The position numbers and the translations under genes were made by a program. Of a stretch of 64,000 nt of DNA, positions 16,794 through 26,371 are shown piece after piece; position 1 is the first letter of the stretch, and each line of letters starts with the position of its first letter. This stretch comes from Pelagicoccus enzymogenes (lineage in GTDB: Bacteria > Verrucomicrobiota > Verrucomicrobiia > Opitutales > Opitutaceae): assembly GCF_014803405.1 (NCBI RefSeq), contig NZ_JACYFG010000006.1, forward strand, positions 751,501 through 815,500, in the 5' to 3' direction. The notes beneath the pieces were generated by a model. It was not told the origin of the DNA and did no database searches. It saw only the letters and a program-made list of their open reading frames with translations.

Positions 16794-19526
16794 CTATAAG
16801 CTTTCCAGCAAACGAGCGATCTCGTCGCGCTTGGCCACCGTATCCGCAAGTTGCTTACGGGCCCCTTCGACAACGTTGGCTGGGGCCTTGTCTACGAACT
16901 TGGGATTCTTGAGTTTTCCTTCGCCAGCGGCGACTTGCTTGTTCAGCTTTTCAAGCTCCTTGCTAAGGCGTTCCTTCTCGGCTTCCACGTCGATGGCGCT
17001 GGAAAGGTCGAGGTAAACGGTACCCAGCGCGCCCACTGCGCCTGGACAGCCATCGACCGTTTCCTTTAACTCAATCGTCGCCGCACCGGCCAGCTTCTTA
17101 ATCGTATCCAAATTTCCTGACACGATCTCCGCGCTTTTCGCGTCGGCCGCGCTAACGAAGAGCGTAACGTCTCGCTTGGAAGCAACATTGTACTCTGCCT
17201 TAACGGAGCGGGCCTTGGTGATGAGCTCCTTGACGTGCTCTACGTTCCCGGCAGCTTCAGCGTCAACCCTTACGCCGGCGGCAGCCAGCTGAGCAGCAAG
17301 ATCGTCCGCCGACACAAGCAAAGTGTCTTGGATGAACTGGCCGTCTTCGCAGTAGCCCATGGCATGCCAAAGCTCTTCCGTGATGTGCGGCATGACCGGA
17401 TGCAAGAGCTGCAGCGCTTGGCGGATTACGAGGTCGGAAACCGCTAGCGCCATATCGTGACGCGGGTCTTCCTTCTTTTGCAGGAGGGCCTTGGCCGCTT
17501 CCACATACCAGTCGCAGAAGTCGCCCCAAACAAAGTTGTACAGCGAGTGGGTGAGCTGGTGCATCTCAAACTTGGCAAACTGGCCCTCGATTTCGCGCAT
17601 GGTTTCGAGCATGCGGGAGAGGATCCAATTGCTGTATCCATCAAGTGGCGACGTCTTGAGTCGCTCGAGGATGGAGTCGAGCGAAGCGTTGGCATCGACC
17701 GCACCGTTCATCTGGCGAAAACGGCAGGCGTTCCAAAGTTTGTTGCTGAAGTTTCGACCGATCTCGATGCGCTCTTCGGAGAAAAGAATATCCGATCCGC
17801 TGGGAGCGATATTGATGATGCCGAAGCGCAAGCCGTCCGCCCCGAACTTTTCCATGAGGTCAAGCGGGTCGGGCGAATTACCCAGCGTCTTGGACATCTT
17901 GCGCCCCTGAGCGTCGCGAATGAGTCCATGAATGAAGATGTCCTTGAAAGGGATGCGGGCTGCGATCTCGTCGTCGCTCAGCTCCTTCTTGTCATCGCCG
18001 TACAGCTCAAGACCGGCCATGATCATGCGGGCGACCCAGAAGAAGATAATGTCAAAACCGGTCACCAGCGTGCTGGTCGGGTAGAAGTGAGCGAGCTCCT
18101 TGAGCGTCTTTTCGTCTTCGTTGGGCCAACCGAAGCAAGCGAACGGCCAGATGTAGGACGAGGCCCAAGTGTCGAGGGCGTCCTCGTCCTGCTCCCAGTT
18201 TTCCGGATCGGAAGGTCCGTCGACAGATACGTGCCAGTTCTTGGGATCGAGACGGTCCTCGCCCTTCTTGTACCAAACCGGGATGCGTTGCCCCCACCAA
18301 AGCTGACGGCTGATGCACCAGTCCTGGATGTTGTTGAGCCAGTGCAGGTAAACCTTTTCCCAGCGCTTCGGGTGAAACTTGATAATGCCCTTTTCTACCG
18401 CAGCCTTGGCCTCTTCGACCTTCGGGTACTTGAGGTACCATTGCTCGGAAAGACGCGGCTCGATGGGCACGTCCGCGCGCTCGGAGAAGCCTACGTTGTT
18501 TTCGTAGTCCTCCGTGTCGACCAAAAGGCCGAGCTCCTCCAGCTTCTTAGCAGCAGCCTTGCGAGCCGCGAAACGCTCCATGCCGGCGAATTCCGGACCA
18601 GCCGCCTCGCTGAGCGTACCGTCGGGATTCATCACGTCGATGAGCGGCAAGTCGTGACGCTTGCCGATGTCGAAGTCGACTTGGTCGTGAGCCGGCGTGA
18701 CCTTGAGCGCCCCTGTTCCAAAGTCCTTCTCCACCGCCCGATCCGCTACGACGGGAATCTCCGCCCGCGGGAACGGCCGCCAGACGTGCTTGCCCACCAA
18801 GTCGGCGTAGCGCTCGTCGTCCGGATGAACGGCAACGGCGGTATCGCCCATGATGGTTTCGGGGCGAGTGGTGGAAATTTCGATGAAGCGGCCGGGCTCT
18901 TCCACGACCTCGTAGCGCATCTTCCAGAACTTGCCCTTCTGCGGCTTCATGATGACTTCCTCGTTGGAAAGAGCCGTCTGGGAGCTAGGACACCAATTGA
19001 CCAAACGCTTGCCGCGGTAGATGTAGCCGCGCTCGTAGAGCTTTACGAAAGCAGCCCGAACCGAACGCTCGTAGGCCTCGTCCATGGTGAAGGTCGTGCG
19101 ACGCCAATCGCAGGAGGCACCGAGCTTCTTGAGCTGGTTGAGAATCTTGCCGCCATGGTCGTCGCTCCACTGCCAGGCCCGTTCGAGGAACTTCTCGCGA
19201 CCGATTTCGCGGCGGGAGGTGCCTTCGTTGCGCAAGGCTTGCTCCACCTTGGTTTGAGTCGCGATTGAGGCGTGGTCGGTGCCGGGGAACCAAAGCGTGC
19301 TCTTCCCCTCAAGGCGAGCCCGGCGGATGAAGATGTCCTGCAAGGTGTTGTCCAGGACGTGGCCCATGTGCAGGATGCCGGTCACGTTCGGCGGCGGGAT
19401 CATGATGGAATAAGCTTCCTTGCCCTCTTCCACTTCCCCCTCGAAGCAGCCGTTTTCTTCCCAGGCGGCGTACCACCTGGCTTCCACTTCCTTCGGATCG
19501 TAGCCTTGATTAATTTCCTTTGCCAT
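16794..19526 (-). CDS. valS: Valyl-tRNA synthetase
   Basis: A 910-residue class I aminoacyl-tRNA synthetase that charges tRNA-Val and edits mischarged threonine. The HIGH-type motif PPPNVTGILHMGHVL is at about residues 47-61 and the KMSKS loop GRKMSKTLGNSPDPLDL is in the middle. The editing domain lies between them (TTRPETIMGDTAVAVHPDD). The C-terminus is the Val-specific coiled-coil arm (EKERLSKELEKLNKQVAAGE). Length is typical. It follows the receiver-Hpt gene by 132 bases on the same strand and ends at a strong terminator. No T-box leader was recognised upstream. Confidence 0.98.
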   Translation of the reverse strand: MAKEINQGYDPKEVEARWYAAWEENGCFEGEVEEGKEAYSIMIPPPNVTGILHMGHVLDNTLQDIFIRRARLEGKSTLWFPGTDHASIATQTKVEQALRNEGTSRREIGREKFLERAWQWSDDHGGKILNQLKKLGASCDWRRTTFTMDEAYERSVRAAFVKLYERGYIYRGKRLVNWCPSSQTALSNEEVIMKPQKGKFWKMRYEVVEEPGRFIEISTTRPETIMGDTAVAVHPDDERYADLVGKHVWRPFPRAEIPVVADRAVEKDFGTGALKVTPAHDQVDFDIGKRHDLPLIDVMNPDGTLSEAAGPEFAGMERFAARKAAAKKLEELGLLVDTEDYENNVGFSERADVPIEPRLSEQWYLKYPKVEEAKAAVEKGIIKFHPKRWEKVYLHWLNNIQDWCISRQLWWGQRIPVWYKKGEDRLDPKNWHVSVDGPSDPENWEQDEDALDTWASSYIWPFACFGWPNEDEKTLKELAHFYPTSTLVTGFDIIFFWVARMIMAGLELYGDDKKELSDDEIAARIPFKDIFIHGLIRDAQGRKMSKTLGNSPDPLDLMEKFGADGLRFGIINIAPSGSDILFSEERIEIGRNFSNKLWNACRFRQMNGAVDANASLDSILERLKTSPLDGYSNWILSRMLETMREIEGQFAKFEMHQLTHSLYNFVWGDFCDWYVEAAKALLQKKEDPRHDMALAVSDLVIRQALQLLHPVMPHITEELWHAMGYCEDGQFIQDTLLVSADDLAAQLAAAGVRVDAEAAGNVEHVKELITKARSVKAEYNVASKRDVTLFVSAADAKSAEIVSGNLDTIKKLAGAATIELKETVDGCPGAVGALGTVYLDLSSAIDVEAEKERLSKELEKLNKQVAAGEGKLKNPKFVDKAPANVVEGARKQLADTVAKRDEIARLLESL

Positions 19527-19658
19527 GAGCTTTGCGCGGTTTTTCGAAAAAAAGGGCCTAGCGATAAGGCTCGGCTAAAAGGAGGGCAAGCCCGATCCAC
19601 GCCCCCGCTTCTCAGCCGCGCGTCGCGCCTGGTTTCCTCGGGAATCCAAGGACGCGTC

Positions 19659-20444
19659 CTAGGATACGACTTGGTTCGCAGCCTCGATCGTCCGCTCCAC
19701 CAACTCCTTGAGCTGGGGAACGCTGACGCGGGCCTCCGCCTCGCGTCCCTCCTTGCAGGCAAGCTCGACCTGCATCGCCACTCGCGACAGGGGCTTTGCC
19801 CCGTAGTTGGCGCCGGCCCCTTTGATGGTGTGACATCGCAAACGCAAGGTTTCCAAATCGAAATCCGGGCCTTCATTCCTCTGCAGCGCCGTCAACTCCT
19901 CCCTCAAGCTCTCAACGAAGGCCTCGACCAAGGGCCTGAGCTCCTCCTTGCTGTCGCCGAAGACCTCTACCAGGGAGCTCAAGTCTACCAGAGCCGCTTC
20001 GGAGCCGCCTTGCCCGCGCGGGGCGGAGTCAACTTCCATCGCTGGCCCGCGCGAAGCCCATCTTTCGAAAACCTCCGCCAAGTCCTTGGGATGAATCGGC
20101 TTGGCAAGGTAATCGCTCATTCCCGCGTTCAAGCACTTTTCCCGATCCCCCTCCATCGCGTTGGCCGTCAGAGCCACGATCGGAGTGTCCCGGTTCTTGC
20201 TGTCGGAGCTCGAGTCTCGGATGTGGCCCGTCGCCTCGTAGCCATCCATATCCGGCATCATGCAATCCATGAAAATCAGGTCGAACTGGCTCTCGGAGCT
20301 CGCCTTCACGGCCGCTTCGCCGCTTTCAACGGATAGGACCTCGGCGCCGTTCTTGGCGATCATCTTGCCGGCGACGAGCCGGTTAGTGACGTTGTCGTCT
20401 ACGAGCAGGACTCGGAGCAGCGGTGATTTGCTTTCGGCGGACAT
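19659..20444 (-). CDS. Receiver-Hpt phosphorelay protein
   Basis: About 261 residues from the ATG at 20444; a longer in-frame start would add 46 hydrophobic, non-conserved residues. Residues 10-130 are a CheY-like receiver: acidic pair Asp16/Asp17, phosphoacceptor Asp60 in FMDCMMPDMDG, Thr93 and Lys115. Residues about 155-255 are a histidine phosphotransfer domain with phosphoacceptor His205 in CHTIKGAGANYG. There is no kinase or DNA-binding domain, so this is an intermediate in a multistep phosphorelay, resembling the C-terminal half of a hybrid kinase cut loose. No cognate kinase is nearby, and the link to valS is probably positional only. Confidence 0.9.
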   Translation of the reverse strand: MSAESKSPLLRVLLVDDNVTNRLVAGKMIAKNGAEVLSVESGEAAVKASSESQFDLIFMDCMMPDMDGYEATGHIRDSSSDSKNRDTPIVALTANAMEGDREKCLNAGMSDYLAKPIHPKDLAEVFERWASRGPAMEVDSAPRGQGGSEAALVDLSSLVEVFGDSKEELRPLVEAFVESLREELTALQRNEGPDFDLETLRLRCHTIKGAGANYGAKPLSRVAMQVELACKEGREAEARVSVPQLKELVERTIEAANQVVS

Positions 20445-20850
20445 AAGGTAAAACAAGAGCGTGTGTAAAATGCCTGGCAGCGATTCTTCATACGCTACAA
20501 AGCAACAAAGATAGAAGGGCGCAAACGCGGAAATGCAAACCGCAGTTGGGGGTTTCGTGCCACGAGCTCCTACCTCCTCCACCTAAGGCCCCCTTCCGTC
20601 TTCCTGAGCAAGCGAGCTTCGGCAGGTTCGGAAACCGAGAGACGCCGATCCCGGGCCAGTATCCCTTGCTTGAATACCAGGGTCCTCGCGAGAATGTTGC
20701 GGCATCGACGAACGCCCTTCCTGCTCTCGCTAAATTCCTCGCTTAAAGTGATTGAGCCCACGGCATTTCGGCACAGGATACCGCCTCACACATGGTTGGC
20801 GGGCCTAACGCCGACTTTGCCCGAACCCCTTCACTCCAATCTACCAGCTT
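20445..20850 (+). other. Intergenic stretch, no gene recognised
   Basis: These 406 bases separate the divergent receiver-Hpt and sugar-isomerase-like genes and should contain both promoters. No convincing sigma-70 box pair, operator, structured RNA or intergenic repeat family was recognised. Confidence 0.5.
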
Positions 20851-21741
20851 ATGGACCATCAAATACCACGCCGCGACCTGCTGAAAAAGGTTGCCCTCGG
20901 AGCGGCAGCCGTTGCCAGCGCCAAGGCCTTTTCCAAGCACCACGAAAACTCCTCCGCTATGACCGGATCCAGCCCCCTGAAACGAAACATCCATCACTCA
21001 GCCTGCCGCTGGTGCTACAAGGGCATCGAGTTCGAAGAGCTTTGCATCAAGGGGAAAGTGGTCGGATTGGAGGCCATCGATCTCGTCGGCGTCGACGAGA
21101 TCCCCACCCTCAAGAAGCACGGCCTCGCCGCTTCTCTCGTCTGGGGCGTTCCGGGCGGCATCGTCAAGGGACTCAACCGCTTGGAGAACCACGACGCCAT
21201 CGTTGAATTCTTCGCCGCGACCGCTCCCAAGGTGGCCGCCCAAGGAGCCAAGCGCATGATCGTCTTCTCCGGCAACCGGGACGGACTGGACGACGAGCAA
21301 GGCCTGGAAAACTGCAAGATCGGCCTCGAGCGCATCATGCCCATCGTCGAAAAGCAAAACGTGCAGGTCGTCATGGAGCTGCTCAACTCCAAGCGCAACC
21401 ACCCCGACTACCAATGCGACCACACCAGCTGGGGCGTCGAGCTAGTCAAACGAGTCGGCTCCGAACAGTTCAAGCTGCTCTACGATATTTACCACATGCA
21501 GATCATGGACGGCGACGTCATCGACACCATCCGCGAAAACCACCAATACTTCGGCCACTACCACACGGGCGGCGTGCCCGGGCGCAACGAGATCGACGAA
21601 ACACAAGAGCTGTACTACCCGGCCATCATGCAGGCTATCGTAGATACCGGTTTCGACGGCTACGTCGCCCAGGAGTTCGTCCCTTCGTGGGAAGATCCCA
21701 TCGCCGCCCTCGCCCACGGCATCCGCACCTGCGACGTGTAA
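20851..21741 (+). CDS. Exported hydroxypyruvate-isomerase-like TIM-barrel protein
   Basis: A 296-residue protein beginning with a twin-arginine-like leader (RRDLLKKVALGAAAVASAKA). After it comes an AP-endonuclease-2/xylose-isomerase-like TIM barrel. Hydroxypyruvate isomerase features are SACRWCYKGIEFEEL near the start, MELLNSKRNHPDYQCDHTSW (metal-binding Glu), LLYDIYHMQIMDGDVI and FGHYHTGGVPGRNEID, with a final Glu in VAQEFVPSW. The family isomerises hydroxypyruvate/tartronate semialdehyde or related keto-sugars. The exported versions frequent in Verrucomicrobiota and Planctomycetota are largely uncharacterised. A bidirectional terminator follows, and a second exported isomerase-like gene is convergent. 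Confidence 0.85.
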   Translation: MDHQIPRRDLLKKVALGAAAVASAKAFSKHHENSSAMTGSSPLKRNIHHSACRWCYKGIEFEELCIKGKVVGLEAIDLVGVDEIPTLKKHGLAASLVWGVPGGIVKGLNRLENHDAIVEFFAATAPKVAAQGAKRMIVFSGNRDGLDDEQGLENCKIGLERIMPIVEKQNVQVVMELLNSKRNHPDYQCDHTSWGVELVKRVGSEQFKLLYDIYHMQIMDGDVIDTIRENHQYFGHYHTGGVPGRNEIDETQELYYPAIMQAIVDTGFDGYVAQEFVPSWEDPIAALAHGIRTCDV

Positions 21742-21769
21742 CCAACGCGCAACTACGATTTCAAAAACA

Positions 21770-21803
21770 AAGGCCGATTCCTCTGCAGGAGTCGGCCTTT
21801 TTC
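21770..21803 (+). terminator. Bidirectional intrinsic terminator
   Basis: AAGGCCGA ... TCGGCCTT forms an 8-bp stem extended by an inner TCCT/AGGA pairing, followed by a T-rich stretch on the + strand and a T-rich stretch on the - strand. It serves the isomerase-like gene upstream and probably the convergent one. Confidence 0.8.
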
Positions 21804-21807
21804 TTGA

Positions 21808-21841
21808 AGCAGGTGGGCCAGCCGCTCAGCGGGTGGCATTT
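21808..21841 (+). repeat. Diverged GGTGGGTCGGCCGCT-type repeat
   Basis: AGGTGGGCCAGCCGCTCAGC followed by GGGTGGCATTT matches the units at 7384 and 16495 with several substitutions. It lies between two convergent genes. Confidence 0.5.
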
Positions 21842-21857
21842 CATCAAAGAGCAATCC

Positions 21858-22781
21858 TTAAGCTCTGCCACCCAGTTTCTGCAGCAGCTTCTTGGTCATC
21901 AAGATTCCGGTGGGCTCGTCGAGCGAGCTTCCTTCCCACTCGATGCCGATGTATCCACGATACCCCGACGCCTTGACGATCTCCATCAAGCGCGGATAGT
22001 CCATGTCTCGCTCGAAGCCTTCGGGATTGAAGTTATGAGTCTTGGCGCTCACCCCCTTGGCGAAGGGCATCAATTGCTCGGTGCCCAAGTACTTGTCGTA
22101 CTCCTCGCCCGTTTCGCGGTTCACGTGGAAGTTCCCGAAGTCCGGCAAGGTGCCACAGCGCGGGTGATCCACCAGACGCATCACCGCCGCCAACCAAGCT
22201 CCATTGCTGGAGAGCCCCCCGTGGTTCTCCACGATCACGTTGATCCCGTAGCGATCGCCGATCTCGGTCAAGCGACGCAAGCCGTCCGCCGCCAGCTTAA
22301 GCTGCTCGTGGAACAATCCTTCCGACGCCGCGTTCACCCGAATCGCATGGCAACCGAGAGCTCGGGCCGCCTCGATCCAACGCACGTGGTTCTGCACCGC
22401 CTGCGAGCGCTTCGCCTCGTCCGGGTCGCCCAGGCGACCCTCGCGATCGCACATGATGAGCACGTTGCGCACGCCTTCGCCCGAAGAAACCTTCACCAAC
22501 TCGTCCAAGACCGGGCGCGACCAGCCCTCCATGTAAAACTGGTTAACGTACTCGACCGCATTCACCCCGAACTCGTTCTTGGCGATTTCGGCAAAGCGCA
22601 TCTTGTCCTTCTCCCCGCTCCAAAACGCCTTGTTGATCGACCATTGGGCGAGGGAGATGTCGAACCAAGTCCCGTCGAAGCGAGCCGACTGGTTCTCGTC
22701 CGCCGCAAAGGCTGGGCGAGCGACAAGAGATGCAGCGGCGAACCCGAGGGCTCCTTTCAGAAAATGTCTACGAGAATCCAT
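21858..22781 (-). CDS. Exported sugar phosphate isomerase/epimerase-like protein
   Basis: A 307-residue protein with a Tat-like signal (SRRHFLKGALGFAAASLVAR, cleavage after PAFA) and an AP-endonuclease-2 type TIM barrel. Landmarks are WSINKAFWSG, IRVNAASEG, VIVENHGGLSSNGAW (metal-binding Glu), LPDFGNFHVNRETGEEYDKY, VSAKTHNFNPEG and IGIEWEGSS (C-terminal Glu). The fold is shared with xylose isomerase, IolE/IolI and tagatose/psicose epimerases. This exported subfamily is common in PVC bacteria and is usually tied to sugar catabolism outside the cytoplasm. It is divergent from the large dehydrogenase gene across 173 bases, suggesting shared control. Confidence 0.87.
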   Translation of the reverse strand: MDSRRHFLKGALGFAAASLVARPAFAADENQSARFDGTWFDISLAQWSINKAFWSGEKDKMRFAEIAKNEFGVNAVEYVNQFYMEGWSRPVLDELVKVSSGEGVRNVLIMCDREGRLGDPDEAKRSQAVQNHVRWIEAARALGCHAIRVNAASEGLFHEQLKLAADGLRRLTEIGDRYGINVIVENHGGLSSNGAWLAAVMRLVDHPRCGTLPDFGNFHVNRETGEEYDKYLGTEQLMPFAKGVSAKTHNFNPEGFERDMDYPRLMEIVKASGYRGYIGIEWEGSSLDEPTGILMTKKLLQKLGGRA

Positions 22782-22795
22782 AGTAGAAAAGCGGG

Positions 22796-22806
22796 GTAAC
22801 GGTTAC
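22796..22806. promoter_or_regulatory. Palindrome between divergent sugar genes, candidate operator
   Basis: GTAACGGTTAC is a perfect 5+1+5 palindrome 15 bases upstream of the isomerase-like start on the - strand and about 150 bases upstream of the dehydrogenase start on the + strand. The size and position suit a repressor half-site pair. No regulator gene is nearby and there is no second copy, so this is a guess. Confidence 0.25.
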
Positions 22807-22954
22807 GGGTTAAAAACTTACCAATCTGACTAAGCGAGAAAGACTAGCCTTGGGTTATTGGCAACCAACTTCAGATTTCCCCATTCATAAGAGTCAAAGA
22901 CCCGTTGAACCTCAAACGGTTTCCAGCAAGATCCCCCACCCTTTACACCGAAAC

Positions 22955-25900
22955 ATGAGAAATCTCGCCATCACCCTCTCCCTCGGCGCCTCTATCGTCA
23001 GCGGCCTCCCCGCCGCCAAGATGAAGCTCAACGACGCTGACCGACAAGCCGAACCGATCATCGAGGCCGCCAGCGACGAAGCAGCGCTCGCTCTCCAACA
23101 GCTGCAGCTGCCCGAAGGCATGGAAGCCACCCTTTGGGCGGCCGAGCCCATGCTCGCCAACCCAGTTGCCTTCGACTTCGACGAACAGGGGCGCCTCTTC
23201 GTGGCCGAGACCTACCGCTACGGCTCCAGCGTGCTCGATATCCGCGGCTACATGGACATGCTGGAGGAGGACATGGCCTTCCGTACCGTCGAAGACCGCG
23301 CCCAAGGCATCGTCGAGCTCTTCGGCGACGACGCGCCCAACTTCGCCATCGAAGGCGAAATCCTCCGCCTGCTCGAAGACCGCGACGGCGACGGCAAGGC
23401 GGACTTCTCCACCGCCTACGCCGACGGCTTCAACAAGGCCGTGGACGGCATCGCTTCCGGCGTGCTCGCCCGCAAAGGCGACGTCTATTTCACCAACATT
23501 CCCCACCTCTGGAAGTTCCAAGGCATCGACGCCGCCGGCAAAGCCGAACAAAGCGAAAAGCTGCTCAGCGGCTGGGGCGTGCACTTCGGCTACACGGGAC
23601 ACGACTTCCACGGCCTCGCCCTCGGCCCCGACGGCAAGCTTTACTACTCCATCGGCGACCGCGGGGCCCACGTGACCGCCCCCGACGGCAGCCACATTTC
23701 CTATCCGGACACCGGAGCCGTCTACCGCAGCAACCTCGACGGCACCGAGCTGGAAGTCGTGCACACCGGCCTGCGCAACCCGCAGGAGCTCGCCTTCGAC
23801 GCATTCGGCAACCTCTTCACCGGCGACAACGACTGCGACAACGGCGACTATGAACGGCTCGTCCTCATCGCCGAAGGCGGAGACTCCGGTTGGCGCATCG
23901 GCCACCAGCATGCCCCGCTCGGAGCAGCTGGGGTCTGGATGTCGGAAGGCTGGTGGGAAACCCAGTTCGAAGGCCGCACCAAGTTCGCTCTTCCCCCGAT
24001 CTCCTACATCGAGGACGGCCCTTCCGGCATCGCCTTCTACCCCGGCACCGGGCTCTCGCCCGACTACGCCGGACACCTCTTCATCACGCACTTCAAAGGC
24101 AGCATCGCCACCAGCGGCGTCTACACCTACACCATGAAGCCCAAGGGAGCCTGGTTCGAGCTCGACGAGAAGAAAGCCTTCGCCAAAGGAATCCTGCCCA
24201 CCGACGTCACCTTCGCCCCCGACGGCAAGTTCTACGTGCTCGACTGGGTCAACGGCTGGCCCAAGCCCGGCAAAGGCCGCGTCTATTCCATCTCGAACCC
24301 TAAGGTGCAAGCCAGCCCCATCGTGGCCCAAACCCAAAAGCTCTACGCCGAAGGCATGACCGGTCGCGGCGAGGCGGAACTGGCCGAGCTGCTCTCCCAC
24401 CCCAACTGGAACATCCGCCTGGAAGCTCAGCTCGAACTAGCGGACCGCGGAGAAAAAAGCCTGAAAACCTTCGCCGATATCGCCAACAACCGCTCCGCCT
24501 CCCTACACGCTCGCTTGCATGCCACTTGGGGCCTCGGCGTCCTCGCCGACCGCGATTCCACTGCCGCTCGAGCCGCCATCGCCAAGCTCGCAGCCTCGAA
24601 ACCCGGCCAAGAAGAAGTGCTCGCCCAAGCCACCAAGCTCCTCGGCGACCACGGCATCGAAAGCGCCGCTGAGCTGCTCATCTCCCGCCTCAGCCATCCT
24701 TCCAACCGCGTTCGCTACTTCGCTGCCCAAAGCCTCGGCAAGCTCAAGCACACCGCCGCCGCTCCCGCCCTCCTGCAGGCCGCTCGCGAAAACGCCGACG
24801 AAGACCCCTACCTCAGCCACGCCATCGTGATGGGACTAGTAGGCGGCAACAACGGCCGAGCCCTCGCCAATGCCGTGAACGACCCATCAAAAGCCGTTCG
24901 CTTCGCCGTGCTGCTCGCCTATCGAAGACTTGGAGACGTCAACGTCGCCCGCTTCCTGCGCGACTCCGACAAGGAGATCGTCTTCGAGGCCGCCCGCGCC
25001 ATCAACGACGCCCCCATCGAAGGCGCCTACCACTCCCTAGCCGCCGCGATTGATAGCCCTTTTGCGGACGACCCCATCCTAGCCATCCGCGCCCTCAACG
25101 CCCGCTTCCGCATCGGCGGCGTCAAGAACGCCCAATTCCTCGCTGCTTACGCCGCCGACGAATCCAAGCCCCAGCAATTCCGCCTCGAAGCGATTACCCA
25201 GCTTCAGTCCTGGCCAAACCCGCTGCAACGCGACCGCGTCATGGGCGTCTACCAGCCGCTCGCAGCCCGCGACGCCCAAGTGGCCATCGACGCCTTCAAG
25301 GCCAACGCGCCCAAGTTCTTCGCCTCCAGTAACAGCGCCGTGCAGGTCAAATTCCTCGAAGCCGTGGACGCCCTCGGAGTGAGAGGCCTCGCCGACCAGC
25401 TTTACGCCTTCGCCAAAAACGAAAAAGCCAACGGAGCCGCCCGGGCCGCCGCCTTCTCGCTCTTCAGCAAGCTCGACGATCCTCGCATGGACGAGCTGGT
25501 TATCGCCGCCAGCCAATCCAACGCTTCCGAGCTGCGGCTCGCCACCCTGCCCATCGTAACCGAACGCTCCCCGGAGCAAGCGAAGGTCACCCTCGAGCTC
25601 ATGACCCAAGGCAGCGTCGAAGAGCAACGCGTCGCCTACCAGACCTTGGCCGGATCCCAGCAAGCCTTCGCAACCGAACTGCTCGCCAACAGCGTGCGAC
25701 GCTTGGCTGCAGACGAAATTCCCTACGCCGCCCAACTCGAGCTCATCGAAGCCGCCAAGGAACACCCTTCGCCCAAGGTTCAGCAAGCCTACCAGAGCTA
25801 CCAGGCAGCAGTCGCCGCTTCCAGCGACCCGATCGCCGCCTTCACCTACGCCCTGGAAGGCGGAGACGCCGGAGCCGGCCGGAGCGTCTTCAACAACAAC

Positions 25901-26314
25901 CAGGTCATGGCCTGCGTGCGCTGCCATATCGCCACAGGCCCGGGCGACGCCGCCGGCCCTAACCTCACCGACATCGGCTTGCGCCTCAACCGCCAACAAC
26001 TCCTGGAAGCCATCGTCGCCCCCAACGCCACCATCGCCGAAGGATTCGACAACGTCATCCTCACCATGAAAAATGGAAACACCGTCGCCGGAATCGTGGA
26101 GGACGAGGACGAAACGGAGATCAGCCTTAAACTTGCCAGCGGCGAGTCGCAAAGCTTCGCCAAAAGCGAAATCGCCAAACGAGACGCTATGCCCTCCAGC
26201 ATGCCAGCCATCTTCGCCCCCTTGCTCTCGGCCAAGGACATGCGCGACCTCGTCGAGTACCTCACCACCCGCACCTGGGATCCCTACTCCGAACGCGCCA
26301 CCCACGGCAAATAG
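22955..26314 (+). CDS. PVC-type membrane-bound dehydrogenase with HEAT repeats and cytochrome c
   Basis: About 1119 residues from the ATG at 22955, which begins a signal peptide (MRNLAITLSLGASIVSGLPA); the upstream in-frame start is rejected. Residues about 45-450 form a beta-propeller of the PVC membrane-bound dehydrogenase (TIGR02604-like) and sorbosone/glucose dehydrogenase type: VAFDFDEQGRLFVAETYRY, GLALGPDGKLYYSIGDRG, NPQELAFDAFGNLFTGDND. Residues about 465-950 are HEAT-like repeats. The C-terminal domain carries heme-binding CVRCH (Cys987, Cys990, His991) followed by AAGPNLTDIG. The likely role is periplasmic oxidation of a sugar or sugar acid with electrons passed to the cytochrome domain. 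Substrate unknown. It is flanked by exported isomerase-like proteins. Confidence 0.9.
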   Translation: MRNLAITLSLGASIVSGLPAAKMKLNDADRQAEPIIEAASDEAALALQQLQLPEGMEATLWAAEPMLANPVAFDFDEQGRLFVAETYRYGSSVLDIRGYMDMLEEDMAFRTVEDRAQGIVELFGDDAPNFAIEGEILRLLEDRDGDGKADFSTAYADGFNKAVDGIASGVLARKGDVYFTNIPHLWKFQGIDAAGKAEQSEKLLSGWGVHFGYTGHDFHGLALGPDGKLYYSIGDRGAHVTAPDGSHISYPDTGAVYRSNLDGTELEVVHTGLRNPQELAFDAFGNLFTGDNDCDNGDYERLVLIAEGGDSGWRIGHQHAPLGAAGVWMSEGWWETQFEGRTKFALPPISYIEDGPSGIAFYPGTGLSPDYAGHLFITHFKGSIATSGVYTYTMKPKGAWFELDEKKAFAKGILPTDVTFAPDGKFYVLDWVNGWPKPGKGRVYSISNPKVQASPIVAQTQKLYAEGMTGRGEAELAELLSHPNWNIRLEAQLELADRGEKSLKTFADIANNRSASLHARLHATWGLGVLADRDSTAARAAIAKLAASKPGQEEVLAQATKLLGDHGIESAAELLISRLSHPSNRVRYFAAQSLGKLKHTAAAPALLQAARENADEDPYLSHAIVMGLVGGNNGRALANAVNDPSKAVRFAVLLAYRRLGDVNVARFLRDSDKEIVFEAARAINDAPIEGAYHSLAAAIDSPFADDPILAIRALNARFRIGGVKNAQFLAAYAADESKPQQFRLEAITQLQSWPNPLQRDRVMGVYQPLAARDAQVAIDAFKANAPKFFASSNSAVQVKFLEAVDALGVRGLADQLYAFAKNEKANGAARAAAFSLFSKLDDPRMDELVIAASQSNASELRLATLPIVTERSPEQAKVTLELMTQGSVEEQRVAYQTLAGSQQAFATELLANSVRRLAADEIPYAAQLELIEAAKEHPSPKVQQAYQSYQAAVAASSDPIAAFTYALEGGDAGAGRSVFNNNQVMACVRCHIATGPGDAAGPNLTDIGLRLNRQQLLEAIVAPNATIAEGFDNVILTMKNGNTVAGIVEDEDETEISLKLASGESQSFAKSEIAKRDAMPSSMPAIFAPLLSAKDMRDLVEYLTTRTWDPYSERATHGK

Positions 26315-26340
26315 TTCCGCATCCAAGTTTCAACTACAAA

Positions 26341-26371
26341 GGCGTCCTCAATAAAGAGGACGCCTTTTTTT
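26341..26371 (+). terminator. Intrinsic terminator of the dehydrogenase gene
   Basis: GGCGTCCT ... AGGACGCC is a perfect 8-bp stem with an 8-base loop, followed by seven T residues. It begins 27 bases after the stop. Confidence 0.9.

Noticed and set aside
17457-19268. Long open frame antisense to valS (603 codons)
   Set aside because: Shadow of a strongly codon-biased essential gene; no recognisable motif.
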